Source: Pedosphaera parvula Ellin514 (GTDB lineage: Bacteria > Verrucomicrobiota > Verrucomicrobiia > Limisphaerales > Pedosphaeraceae). Taken from it: a stretch of DNA of 64,000 nt. Shown piece by piece: positions 37,903 through 44,669 of this stretch. A program made the translations under genes and the position numbers. Below the pieces are notes generated by a model. It had not been told where the DNA came from and searched no databases. It worked only from the letters and a program-made list of their open reading frames with translations. Every line of letters begins with the position of its first letter. The first letter of the stretch is position 1. The stretch is taken from NCBI RefSeq assembly GCF_000172555.1, contig NZ_ABOX02000019.1:1-64000 (forward strand), read 5' to 3'.

Positions 37903-38664
37903 ATGAATCGCATTGTCGAACGCTTCGCCGGACTGAAAAACCGCGGGCAAAAGGGATTTGTCGTGTATATTGGCGCTGGTGATCCCAATCTTGAAGCCAC
38001 GCGCCAGTTGGCGCTCGCTTTTGATAAAATCGGCGTGGATGTGTTGGAGTTGGGTGTCCCCTTCAGCGATCCGTTGGCAGACGGCCTGGTAAACCAACTG
38101 GCCGCCCAACGCGGCTTGGAGTCCGGCACCACACCCACCAAGGTTTTGGAGACGATAAAATCCATTCGCAAGGAATCCAAAATACCGCTCGTCCTTTACA
38201 TTTATTTCAACTTGCTGCATCGCCACGGGTTTCAAAAATTTATTCAGGACGCAGCTGCTGCGGGTGTGGACGGCTTGCTTGTTCTCGATCTTCCGCCGGA
38301 GGAGTCTGAGAACTATGAGGCAATGATGCGTGAGGCTGGACTTTGCGTGATTTATCTCGTGGCCCCCACCACGCCGGATGATCGCATTGGGCTGATTGTG
38401 AAACGTGGAATGGGATTCATCTACTATGTTTCGCGCGAAGGGGTAACCGGCATGCAAACCAAGGTTTCCGACACCATCTCGACCATGACGGCAAAGATTC
38501 GGGCTCATACCCAATTGCCCATCGCGGTCGGGTTTGGAATTTCGAATCCCGAGCAGGCGCGCGCGGTGGCGGCCAGCGCGGAAGCCATAGTTGTTGGCAG
38601 CGCAATCGTGAACCAGATTGCTCAGCATGGGAAGAGCCCGGATTTGGTTCCCAAAGGTCACTGA
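37903..38664 (+). CDS. trpA: tryptophan synthase alpha subunit
   Basis: About 253 residues from the ATG at 37903; a longer TTG start has no family support. TrpA cleaves indole-3-glycerol phosphate to indole and glyceraldehyde-3-phosphate, passing indole to TrpB. The catalytic pair corresponds to Glu49 in L-E-L-G-V-P-F-S-D-P and Asp60 in L-A-D-G, the same numbers as in the Salmonella enzyme. The loop with F-I-Y-Y-V-S-R-E-G-V-T-G and the phosphate-binding G-F-G-I-S are present. No trpB or other trp gene is in the window, which is unusual because trpBA are normally adjacent. It comes 65 bases after coaX. Confidence 0.94.
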   Translation: MNRIVERFAGLKNRGQKGFVVYIGAGDPNLEATRQLALAFDKIGVDVLELGVPFSDPLADGLVNQLAAQRGLESGTTPTKVLETIKSIRKESKIPLVLYIYFNLLHRHGFQKFIQDAAAAGVDGLLVLDLPPEESENYEAMMREAGLCVIYLVAPTTPDDRIGLIVKRGMGFIYYVSREGVTGMQTKVSDTISTMTAKIRAHTQLPIAVGFGISNPEQARAVAASAEAIVVGSAIVNQIAQHGKSPDLVPKGH

Positions 38665-38750
38665 ATTTGTAAAGTCACTGGCGGATGCAAATTAAGAAAT
38701 AGTTTTGGTTTAAGCTCGTTCTGAACCAGAGTTGAAGCTGAAAAAGGATT

Positions 38751-39881
38751 ATGCGAGGCAAAACTGATACGAATAATCGGTACGTGATCATCATGGCTGG
38801 CGGCAAGGGTGAACGATTCTGGCCCGTAAGCCGTCAAAAGACACCGAAACAACTCATTACACTGCTGGGGAAACGTTCCTTTCTACAGCAGGCGGTTGAT
38901 CGTGTTCTACCGCTGGTGCCTCTCAAGAACATCATCATTATCACCAATGAAGTGCAGGCGCCGACAGTGCGTAAGCAACTACCGAAGTTGCCGAAGGAAA
39001 ACATCATTGCTGAGCCATGCGGCCGCGATACCTGTGCCGCTGTCACTCTGGGTGCGGCCATTGTTGGCGCCCGTTCAACCACTGCCGTGATGGCAGTCCT
39101 GCCCGCCGACCATGTTATTCCCGAGGAGAAAAAGTTTCAGCAGGTACTTTCGGATGCATTCAATCTCGCGGCACGGGGCCAGGTTATTGTGACCATCGGC
39201 ATCAAGCCAACTGAAGCAGCCACAGGTTATGGTTATATCCATACCGGCGCAGCGCTTCCAACTCCTGAAGGTGCAAAGCCGAGCAAAACAACCTTCTACA
39301 AAGCTGAGCGATTCGTCGAGAAGCCTGACTATGACAGGGCTGTGGAATATCTAAACAGCGGGCAATACCGTTGGAATGCCGGAATGTTTATTTGGTCTTT
39401 TGTTACCGTGACCGAAGGCTTGCAGAAACATCAGCCGGAAATGTACGAAGCCTGCCAGCGCTGGTTCAAGGTCGCCAACAATCCCGCCAAACTGAAGCGG
39501 GTTTTGGAGAAGGAGTATCCGAACATCAAAAAAATCTCCATCGACTTTGCTTTGATGGAACACGCACAGAACGTGGTAGTGGCGGACGGATCATTTGAGT
39601 GGGACGATCTCGGTTCCTGGACAGCCCTGGCGCGACATTTGAAACCCGATGCTGAAGGGAATTGTGCCGTGGGCGATTTCATTCATGTCGATGCCGCACG
39701 TAATATTATCTTTGATGCCCGCACAAAAAACCGCACTCCTATTGCTGTGGTTGGACTGAGGGATTCGATTCTGGTTCAGACGGATGATGCCATTTTGCTC
39801 GCCCACAAGAGCCAGGCCCAGAAAATCAAGGAATTGGTGGTCAAACTCACCAACGATAAAGCCTACAAAAAACTTGTTTAA
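38751..39881 (+). CDS. manC: mannose-1-phosphate guanylyltransferase
   Basis: A 376-residue GDP-mannose pyrophosphorylase (GTP + mannose-1-P to GDP-mannose). The nucleotidyltransferase signature I-M-A-G-G-K-G-E-R-F-W-P-V-S-R and P-K-Q-L are at the N-terminus. E-P-C-G-R-D-T-C-A-A, P-A-D-H-V-I, and W-N-A-G-M-F-I-W complete the active site. It lacks the C-terminal phosphomannose isomerase domain of bifunctional AlgA-type enzymes. AAAGGA stands five bases before the ATG, confirming the start. It converges with the KinB-like kinase gene, 28 bases apart. GDP-mannose feeds exopolysaccharide and glycosylation. Confidence 0.95.
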   Translation: MRGKTDTNNRYVIIMAGGKGERFWPVSRQKTPKQLITLLGKRSFLQQAVDRVLPLVPLKNIIIITNEVQAPTVRKQLPKLPKENIIAEPCGRDTCAAVTLGAAIVGARSTTAVMAVLPADHVIPEEKKFQQVLSDAFNLAARGQVIVTIGIKPTEAATGYGYIHTGAALPTPEGAKPSKTTFYKAERFVEKPDYDRAVEYLNSGQYRWNAGMFIWSFVTVTEGLQKHQPEMYEACQRWFKVANNPAKLKRVLEKEYPNIKKISIDFALMEHAQNVVVADGSFEWDDLGSWTALARHLKPDAEGNCAVGDFIHVDAARNIIFDARTKNRTPIAVVGLRDSILVQTDDAILLAHKSQAQKIKELVVKLTNDKAYKKLV

Positions 39882-39909
39882 ACCGAGTTACCCTAAAAAC
39901 CATGCTTGG

Positions 39910-41760
39910 CTAAAAAACTTTCTCCAGTTGAATCTCCTCTTTCTCCATCCCCGATAGAATAAAGTAAAACTCGCTGCCTTGGCCAGGCCAGCTCCTGACG
40001 CCAATCCGTCCCCCGTGGGCGATGACAATTTCTCGTGCGATGGATAGACCCAGTCCGGCGCCGGTCTTTGTCTGGCCGGGCACACGATAGAAACGATCAA
40101 AGATGTGGTCCTGATACTCCTCCGGAATTCCAGGACCGAAGTCACGCACGATAAACTGGACATCGAAATCATCGGACCACCTCGCCGAGAAAATGACGCG
40201 GCTTCCGATGGGAGAGTATTTGATGGCGTTGTTTAACAGGTTCGTGAACACGTGGTCAATGCGCTGGCGATCGACCCAGACGAGAGGCAATTCCGGATCC
40301 ACCTCGCACACGAGATTCAGTTCACGTGCGGCGGCGGCATCATGCACAATGTCATTTATGTGCCGGACCAATTCAGCTGGCGAGGTCTTCTCTTTGTACA
40401 GGTCAGAATTGCCTTGCTCCAGCCTGGTCAAATCGAGCAGGTCATTCAAAATCCGTAATAGTCGTTCTGAATCATCGCGGGCGGTTTCGATCAATTCGGA
40501 TTGCTTGGGAGTTAACACGCCGACAGTTTTTTCCAGCAAAAGATGAAGCACCATCCGGACACTGGTCAGAGGTGTTCTGATTTCATGGCTGACGGTGGCG
40601 ACCAGATTGGTCTTGGCATCGTCCAACAGCCGAAAGCGGGTGACATCATACAAAACAATCGCCACGCCAAAGAGATCTTCATCCTCATTCCTCATCGGAA
40701 GAATGCGAGGCAAATAAAACCGTTCATCTCCCCCCAACCTGAAGTGAACCACTTCCTTAAAGCTGTTGGGCAGGAAACTCTCACCATCAGCCAGCGCCTT
40801 GCGAGCCGTTTTCTGCAGCCGCTCGGGCAGCTCATTTTTCAGGTCCAAGTCTTCGGCAAGATCCATGGCGGCCGGATTCATCAACTCAATCCTGCCTTCC
40901 TTGTTGAGTACAAAAATGGGATCAGGAAAGGTGGCCAGGGTGGACTCCATGGTTTTGTGAAGCCGAATGATTTTCTCCGCCGTGGTTTCACGATAGGCAC
41001 GCAACCGTGCGGCCATTTTGTTAAAAGATTCCGCCAGGTCGCCGAGTTCATCACGCGTGGTAACCGGCACCAGTTGGTCGAGGTTTCCTTCACCCAATTC
41101 ATGGGTCGCGCGCGTGAGGGCTTGTATGGGCTGCAGAATGGAACGGGCGAGATGGAAACAGGCATAGCTGGCTATTACCAGGGCTATCAACATTCCAATG
41201 ATCATCAACTGGGTGACGTAAGTGGAGATTTTCTTTACATTTTGCGTGGTGGCCAGGATGGCATTTTGGTTTTCGTTATGAATTTTTTCCAATTCGGAGA
41301 AAAGGCCGTCGTGTGCTGGAATCAAATTCCGCTGATATACCTGTACCTGCGTGTTGTGGTTGGTATGAGAGAGAATGTTTCTGCCGGCATCCCTGAAGGC
41401 CTCGTAGAAGACTTTTAACCGGAGATCAGCCGCCTGCGCAGCCGCCGTCTTGGGATTGCCCAGGTGAATCGCAAGACTTTCTTCAAATGCCTTCCGGTTT
41501 TGCTCGAAAATGGACTTCCCCAGGCCCTTGCTCGCGCGGTTGGCCTGCGGATCATCCAGGAGCAGGTTCTTGACCGGATCCCACATGCGATCCAATGCAT
41601 AGGTCATTTCCTTCGCCGCAATGACACTGCGGTAATTTCCAGTGACGTTTACATCGACGTTGGCGGTAATTCGTGAGAAGAGGACGATGGCATAAATCCC
41701 AATTGCCAGCAGGATTACCACGAAAGGAACCAGGCTCAAAAATAAACGTGTACGCAACAT
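39910..41760 (-). CDS. sensor histidine kinase, KinB-like
   Basis: A 616-residue membrane histidine kinase. TM1 at about 5-27 and TM2 at 183-205 enclose a 155-residue helical periplasmic sensor. HAMP lies at 205-258, PAS at 272-378 (F-P-D-P-I-F-V-L-N-K-E-G-R), and a HisKA domain with the phosphoacceptor His392 in V-S-H-E-I-R-T-P-L-T. The ATPase domain carries N-L-L-N-N-A-I-K-Y-S and D-F-G-P-G-I-P, then G-A-G-L-G-L-S-I-A. Its domain order matches KinB of Pseudomonas, and its partner gene 92 bases upstream encodes an AlgB-like regulator. The phosphatase/kinase balance and signal are unknown. Convergent with manC. Confidence 0.9.
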   Translation of the reverse strand: MLRTRLFLSLVPFVVILLAIGIYAIVLFSRITANVDVNVTGNYRSVIAAKEMTYALDRMWDPVKNLLLDDPQANRASKGLGKSIFEQNRKAFEESLAIHLGNPKTAAAQAADLRLKVFYEAFRDAGRNILSHTNHNTQVQVYQRNLIPAHDGLFSELEKIHNENQNAILATTQNVKKISTYVTQLMIIGMLIALVIASYACFHLARSILQPIQALTRATHELGEGNLDQLVPVTTRDELGDLAESFNKMAARLRAYRETTAEKIIRLHKTMESTLATFPDPIFVLNKEGRIELMNPAAMDLAEDLDLKNELPERLQKTARKALADGESFLPNSFKEVVHFRLGGDERFYLPRILPMRNEDEDLFGVAIVLYDVTRFRLLDDAKTNLVATVSHEIRTPLTSVRMVLHLLLEKTVGVLTPKQSELIETARDDSERLLRILNDLLDLTRLEQGNSDLYKEKTSPAELVRHINDIVHDAAAARELNLVCEVDPELPLVWVDRQRIDHVFTNLLNNAIKYSPIGSRVIFSARWSDDFDVQFIVRDFGPGIPEEYQDHIFDRFYRVPGQTKTGAGLGLSIAREIVIAHGGRIGVRSWPGQGSEFYFILSGMEKEEIQLEKVF

Positions 41761-41852
41761 AATGCTGGAATATTTTCTGGTAAATTAGTGCGATTTTAAT
41801 TCCCCCCACCAGAAGAATTTCTTCCACAGGGCGAGGCTGGGCAGTTGGTTTC

Positions 41853-43196
41853 TCAAAGTGATATTTTCTTGCGTTTGCGATAAAGGGTGGCGGGATCAAT
41901 GCCAAGGATTTGAGCGGCCTCTTCCATGGTGGTGGTGCGTTCGATCACCTTTCTGATGTGTTCGTTTTCAAGCTCCTCGAGCGTAATCAGGGCGCCTAAG
42001 TGAGTGGATCGGCTTTCATTCAGAAGCACTGACTGGCTCATCTTGTCGGGAAGGTCAATGACTTCCAGCTGGCTGCCACCAGCCAGGATGACTGCTCGCT
42101 CCACTATGTTCCGCAACTCGCGGAGATTACCCGGCCAATTATAATTTTGGACCGCCTGTTCTGCCGCTGGCGAAAAGCCCTTGATCTGTTTGCCACATTG
42201 TTTCGCGAAAAAACGGAGGTAACCGTTAGCGATCCGTTGAACGTCCGCTGAACGTTCCCGCAGGGGAGGCAGACTGAGGGAAATGACATTCAGACGGTAG
42301 AAAAGATCTTCCCGGAACTTGCCCTCCTGAACCGCCTGTTCAAGATTGCGATTTGTTGCCGCGATCACACGCACGTTGGCATGACGGATCTTGTTTTCAC
42401 CGACCCTTTCATATTCCTTTTCCTGTAAAAGTCGCAATAACTTCGGTTGAATCTCCAGAGGTAGATCGCCAATTTCATCCATGAACAAGGTGCCGCCATC
42501 GGCGAGCGAAACTTTGCCCCACGTTTCCGTGATTGCTCCAGTGAACGCACCTTTAACATGGCCGAATAATTCGCTCTCCAACAGCTCACGGGAAAGACTC
42601 GGGCAACTTACCGTCACAAAAGCATTTTCCCTCTGAGGACTGTTTTCATGAATGGTCCGGGCCAAAACCGTCTTGCCGGTTCCGCTTTCGCCAAGGATCA
42701 TAATGGTCGCCGGGCTCCCGGCAGCCTTGAAGGCAATCTCAAAAACCCGCTGTACTGCCGGCTCGGAAGTGGTCAGGTCAGTGGTGGGAGAGTCTGTGGA
42801 CAAACGGGTTTCCAACTCAGCTACACGGCCTTCGAGCTTGCGACGCTGAACGATTTTTGACAGCACCTGCCGAAGTTGGTCGGGGGTAAAAGGCTTTGCC
42901 AAAAAATCCACAGCGCCAGCGCGAATTGCTTCCACTGCGTTTTCGATGGTTGAAAAGGCCGTAAAGACCACAATGTCCAGACGAGGATTGATTTTCAGCA
43001 GCTTGGGAAGAACATCCAATCCATTTTCACTACCTAACTTCAGGTCCAAAAAGGCGACATCGAAGTGCGAGCCATCAAGGTTTTTAAGGGCCACGGCACT
43101 GGTTTCGGCTCCCAAGGTTTCATACCCCATGCCTTCCAGCGCTATGGCGGTGGTTTTCCGAATGTTTGCCTCGTCGTCAATTATCAGCAGGCGCAT
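41853..43196 (-). CDS. NtrC-family sigma-54 response regulator, AlgB-like
   Basis: 447 residues from the ATG at 43196, where the receiver domain begins (R-L-L-I-I-D-D-E-A). An upstream in-frame extension is non-homologous. Asp51 is the predicted phosphorylation site (F-L-D-L-K-L-G). The AAA+ domain has Walker A G-E-S-G-T-G-K-T, the sigma-54-contact motif G-A-F-T-G-A and Walker B T-L-F-M-D-E-I-G-D. A C-terminal Fis-type helix-turn-helix (M-E-E-A-A-Q-I-L-G-I-D-P-A-T-L-Y-R-K-R-K) ends the protein. Similarity to AlgB, including N-G-L-D-V-L, G-A-V-D-F-L-x-K-P and Y-N-W-P-G-N-L-R-E-L-R-N, is strong by eye. It should activate sigma-54 promoters; one lies 1.2 kb upstream on the same strand. Confidence 0.93.
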   Translation of the reverse strand: MRLLIIDDEANIRKTTAIALEGMGYETLGAETSAVALKNLDGSHFDVAFLDLKLGSENGLDVLPKLLKINPRLDIVVFTAFSTIENAVEAIRAGAVDFLAKPFTPDQLRQVLSKIVQRRKLEGRVAELETRLSTDSPTTDLTTSEPAVQRVFEIAFKAAGSPATIMILGESGTGKTVLARTIHENSPQRENAFVTVSCPSLSRELLESELFGHVKGAFTGAITETWGKVSLADGGTLFMDEIGDLPLEIQPKLLRLLQEKEYERVGENKIRHANVRVIAATNRNLEQAVQEGKFREDLFYRLNVISLSLPPLRERSADVQRIANGYLRFFAKQCGKQIKGFSPAAEQAVQNYNWPGNLRELRNIVERAVILAGGSQLEVIDLPDKMSQSVLLNESRSTHLGALITLEELENEHIRKVIERTTTMEEAAQILGIDPATLYRKRKKISL

Positions 43197-43513
43197 ACAA
43201 TTTTGAATTATTTCGGCTAATGATAGCCTATTGAAGTTGAGAAGGTAAGTGTTAAAAATATGGAAATAGGAACGACTTTTACCAATGCGGGAACGGAAAA
43301 GAAGAACCCCAAACTCTGGGATAAGGGGAAGCAGAGTTTGGGGTTGGGGGTGGGACAAGTCCGTTTATATGTAACTACACGATAAAGCTGATTTGAATAT
43401 CTCCGGTACCTGCATGCTATTTCCCTCTCGGATTCTTCGTAACCCTTTTCTTTTCACAAGTGCTTGCTGGTTAAAAGTTGGGTGGCTGATTGTCCGGAGC
43501 GGAGATATCCCAT
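43197..43513. other. intergenic segment of 317 bases, regulator side
   Basis: No ORF is supported. It holds one long hairpin (described separately) and presumably the promoter for the regulator-kinase pair. AT-rich stretches occur at 43200-43290, but I cannot assign -35/-10 boxes. Confidence 0.5.
43305..43345 (-). terminator. intrinsic terminator downstream of the lipoprotein gene
   Basis: A perfect 14-bp inverted repeat: AACCCCAAACTCTG (43305-43318) with its complement at 43332-43345 and a 13-base loop. On the minus strand it is followed by CTTCTTTTCC, so it would stop transcripts from the upstream small envelope operon before the regulator gene. Confidence 0.75.
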
Positions 43514-43954
43514 TTAGTTAAACTTTGATTTGGCGTTCTCATACGCCTGCTGCAGATTGTTAAATGCCGTCGTACAGCCGTCTTTGGCTTTGTCCCAAAC
43601 TTCCTGGCTCGAACTCTTTAACTCATCAAACTTTTTGCCAACCGTATCTCTTTGTTCCCGCAGGGAAGAGATGGTCTTGTCTGCCTGAACTTTGGCATCA
43701 TCCTTGTAACTCTCAGATTTTTTTGACAATTCACCGATCTTGGAATCCAGGTCTTTCATTTGCGTTTCAAATGCTGAGACGACCTGATCCTTGCTCTTTC
43801 CGGCGAAATCCCTGGCACTGCCCAGTGCGTCTTTTGACTTTTGCACCGCATTGTGGGCGGCCGCACTAGCCGCATCGGCGGATTGATCCTCACGAGTGCA
43901 CCCCACAACCGTTGTGGTAATAAGCAGTGCAGCAAGATAACAATTCATTTTCAT
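43514..43954 (-). CDS. coiled-coil lipoprotein
   Basis: A 146-residue protein starting at the ATG at 43954. The lipobox V-V-G-C places the acylated Cys at 19. After it comes a Ser/Ala/Asp-rich linker, then long amphipathic heptads rich in Lys, Asp, Glu and Ser (K-D-L-D-S-K-I-G-E-L-S-K-K-S-E-S-Y-K-D), giving a predicted coiled coil. It resembles Lpp/osmotically induced lipoproteins in style but is not a clear family match. It is the third gene of the small operon behind a sigma-54-type promoter, 67 bases after the DUF1328 gene. A role in envelope stress or peptidoglycan tethering is plausible, unproven. Confidence 0.75.
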   Translation of the reverse strand: MKMNCYLAALLITTTVVGCTREDQSADAASAAAHNAVQKSKDALGSARDFAGKSKDQVVSAFETQMKDLDSKIGELSKKSESYKDDAKVQADKTISSLREQRDTVGKKFDELKSSSQEVWDKAKDGCTTAFNNLQQAYENAKSKFN

Positions 43955-44020
43955 TCGTTCTTTTGTTTCCAATGGTTTCACACTCGTTGGATTTTTCGGA
44001 CCAAATCTAAAGTCAAGCAT

Positions 44021-44182
44021 TCAAGCCCGTTTGCGACCCACAATTAAAGACACTAAAAACATGATTAAAAAAATGGCGAACAATAATTGCGCGATCCCCG
44101 CTGCTGTGCCGGCAATGCCGGTAAAACCAAGTAACGCCGCGAGCAACGCAATGATTAGGAAAGTCAGAGTCCAACTTAACAT
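44021..44182 (-). CDS. DUF1328 (YtjA-like) small membrane protein
   Basis: A 53-residue protein: [28 protein letters not shown], then a second hydrophobic span ending S-L-I-V-G-R-K-R-A. These two helices and the G-F-T-G-I-A-G turn are diagnostic of DUF1328/YtjA. The ATG is preceded by AAAGGA. Family members are often stress-induced, but no biochemical role is known. It overlaps the end of the upstream 76-aa ORF by a few bases and is followed by the lipoprotein gene, consistent with one transcript. Confidence 0.85.
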   Translation of the reverse strand: MLSWTLTFLIIALLAALLGFTGIAGTAAGIAQLLFAIFLIMFLVSLIVGRKRA

Positions 44183-44406
44183 ATCAATTCCTTTGTCAGG
44201 ACGATTTGGGATTGGGGAGGTTTTAAAGCAGTTGCCTGCTTGGACTGGCGACTTGCCACAACACTGGAGCAACGAATTTGACCACGGATTGGGTGGATCT
44301 TGCGAATGTGTATTTCCCTGGCCTCATCGACCCACCACGCAGGCTGGATAACGCGAGCTACCTGAGGCGCTGCTTTCATCCCGAGTTTTGCTGGTTTATC
44401 ATTCAT
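44176..44406 (-). CDS. small hypothetical protein, first gene of putative sigma-54 operon
   Basis: A 76-residue ORF from the ATG at 44406, with a good GGAGAAG five bases upstream. It ends overlapping the DUF1328 start. No family recognised. The protein is basic (many Lys/Arg), has a [11 protein letters not shown] segment, and lacks a signal peptide or transmembrane span. Support comes from the Shine-Dalgarno, the overlap with a real gene, and the sigma-54-like promoter whose predicted transcript start is about 22 bases upstream. It could still be a non-coding leader. Confidence 0.45.
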   Translation of the reverse strand: MNDKPAKLGMKAAPQVARVIQPAWWVDEAREIHIRKIHPIRGQIRCSSVVASRQSKQATALKPPQSQIVLTKELIC

Positions 44407-44438
44407 GGTTGCTTCTCCGTGTTGCAAGTTCACCACTA

Positions 44439-44455
44439 AGCGTAAGGTGTGCCAA
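44439..44455 (-). promoter_or_regulatory. sigma-54 promoter candidate
   Basis: On the minus strand the 17 bases read TTGGCACACCTTACGCT. This fits TTGGCAC-N5-TTGCT with GG and GC at the required 12-base separation; only the T-T before GC is replaced by A-C. The predicted start of transcription is near 44428, 22 bases before the ATG of the 76-aa ORF. It is 1.2 kb from a gene for a G-A-F-T-G-A regulator. Confidence 0.7.
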
Positions 44456-44543
44456 GTGGAATGGTAGAACATAAACCCTTGCGGGTCAGGAGCTAATAAA
44501 TATTAAGAAAGCTTGGCTGATTCGCGTCCAGGGTGTTGTTTCC

Positions 44544-44592
44544 ATGCAAGATGCGAACTGCTCTGTCTCAGCGAATTGCACAATGCACGAAC
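44544..44592. promoter_or_regulatory. possible upstream activator sites (direct repeats)
   Basis: TGCAAGATGCGAAC (from 44545) and TGCACAATGCACGAAC (from 44577) are near-copies 32-33 bases apart, about three helical turns. They lie about 90-140 bases upstream of the sigma-54-like promoter, where enhancer-binding proteins usually bind. Confidence 0.3.
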
Positions 44593-44612
44593 AACTCCTT
44601 CGAATTCAGAAG

Positions 44613-44652
44613 AAAAAAACCGATCTCCGGCGGGCCTGCCGAAGATCGGTTT
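44613..44652 (-). terminator. intrinsic terminator after pheT
   Basis: A 15-bp stem (44617-44631 with 44638-44652, one G-T wobble) and a 6-base loop, followed on the minus strand by a run of seven T and TCTTC. A strong rho-independent terminator. Confidence 0.9.
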
Positions 44653-44669
44653 GAAAAATGAAAGGCGGG

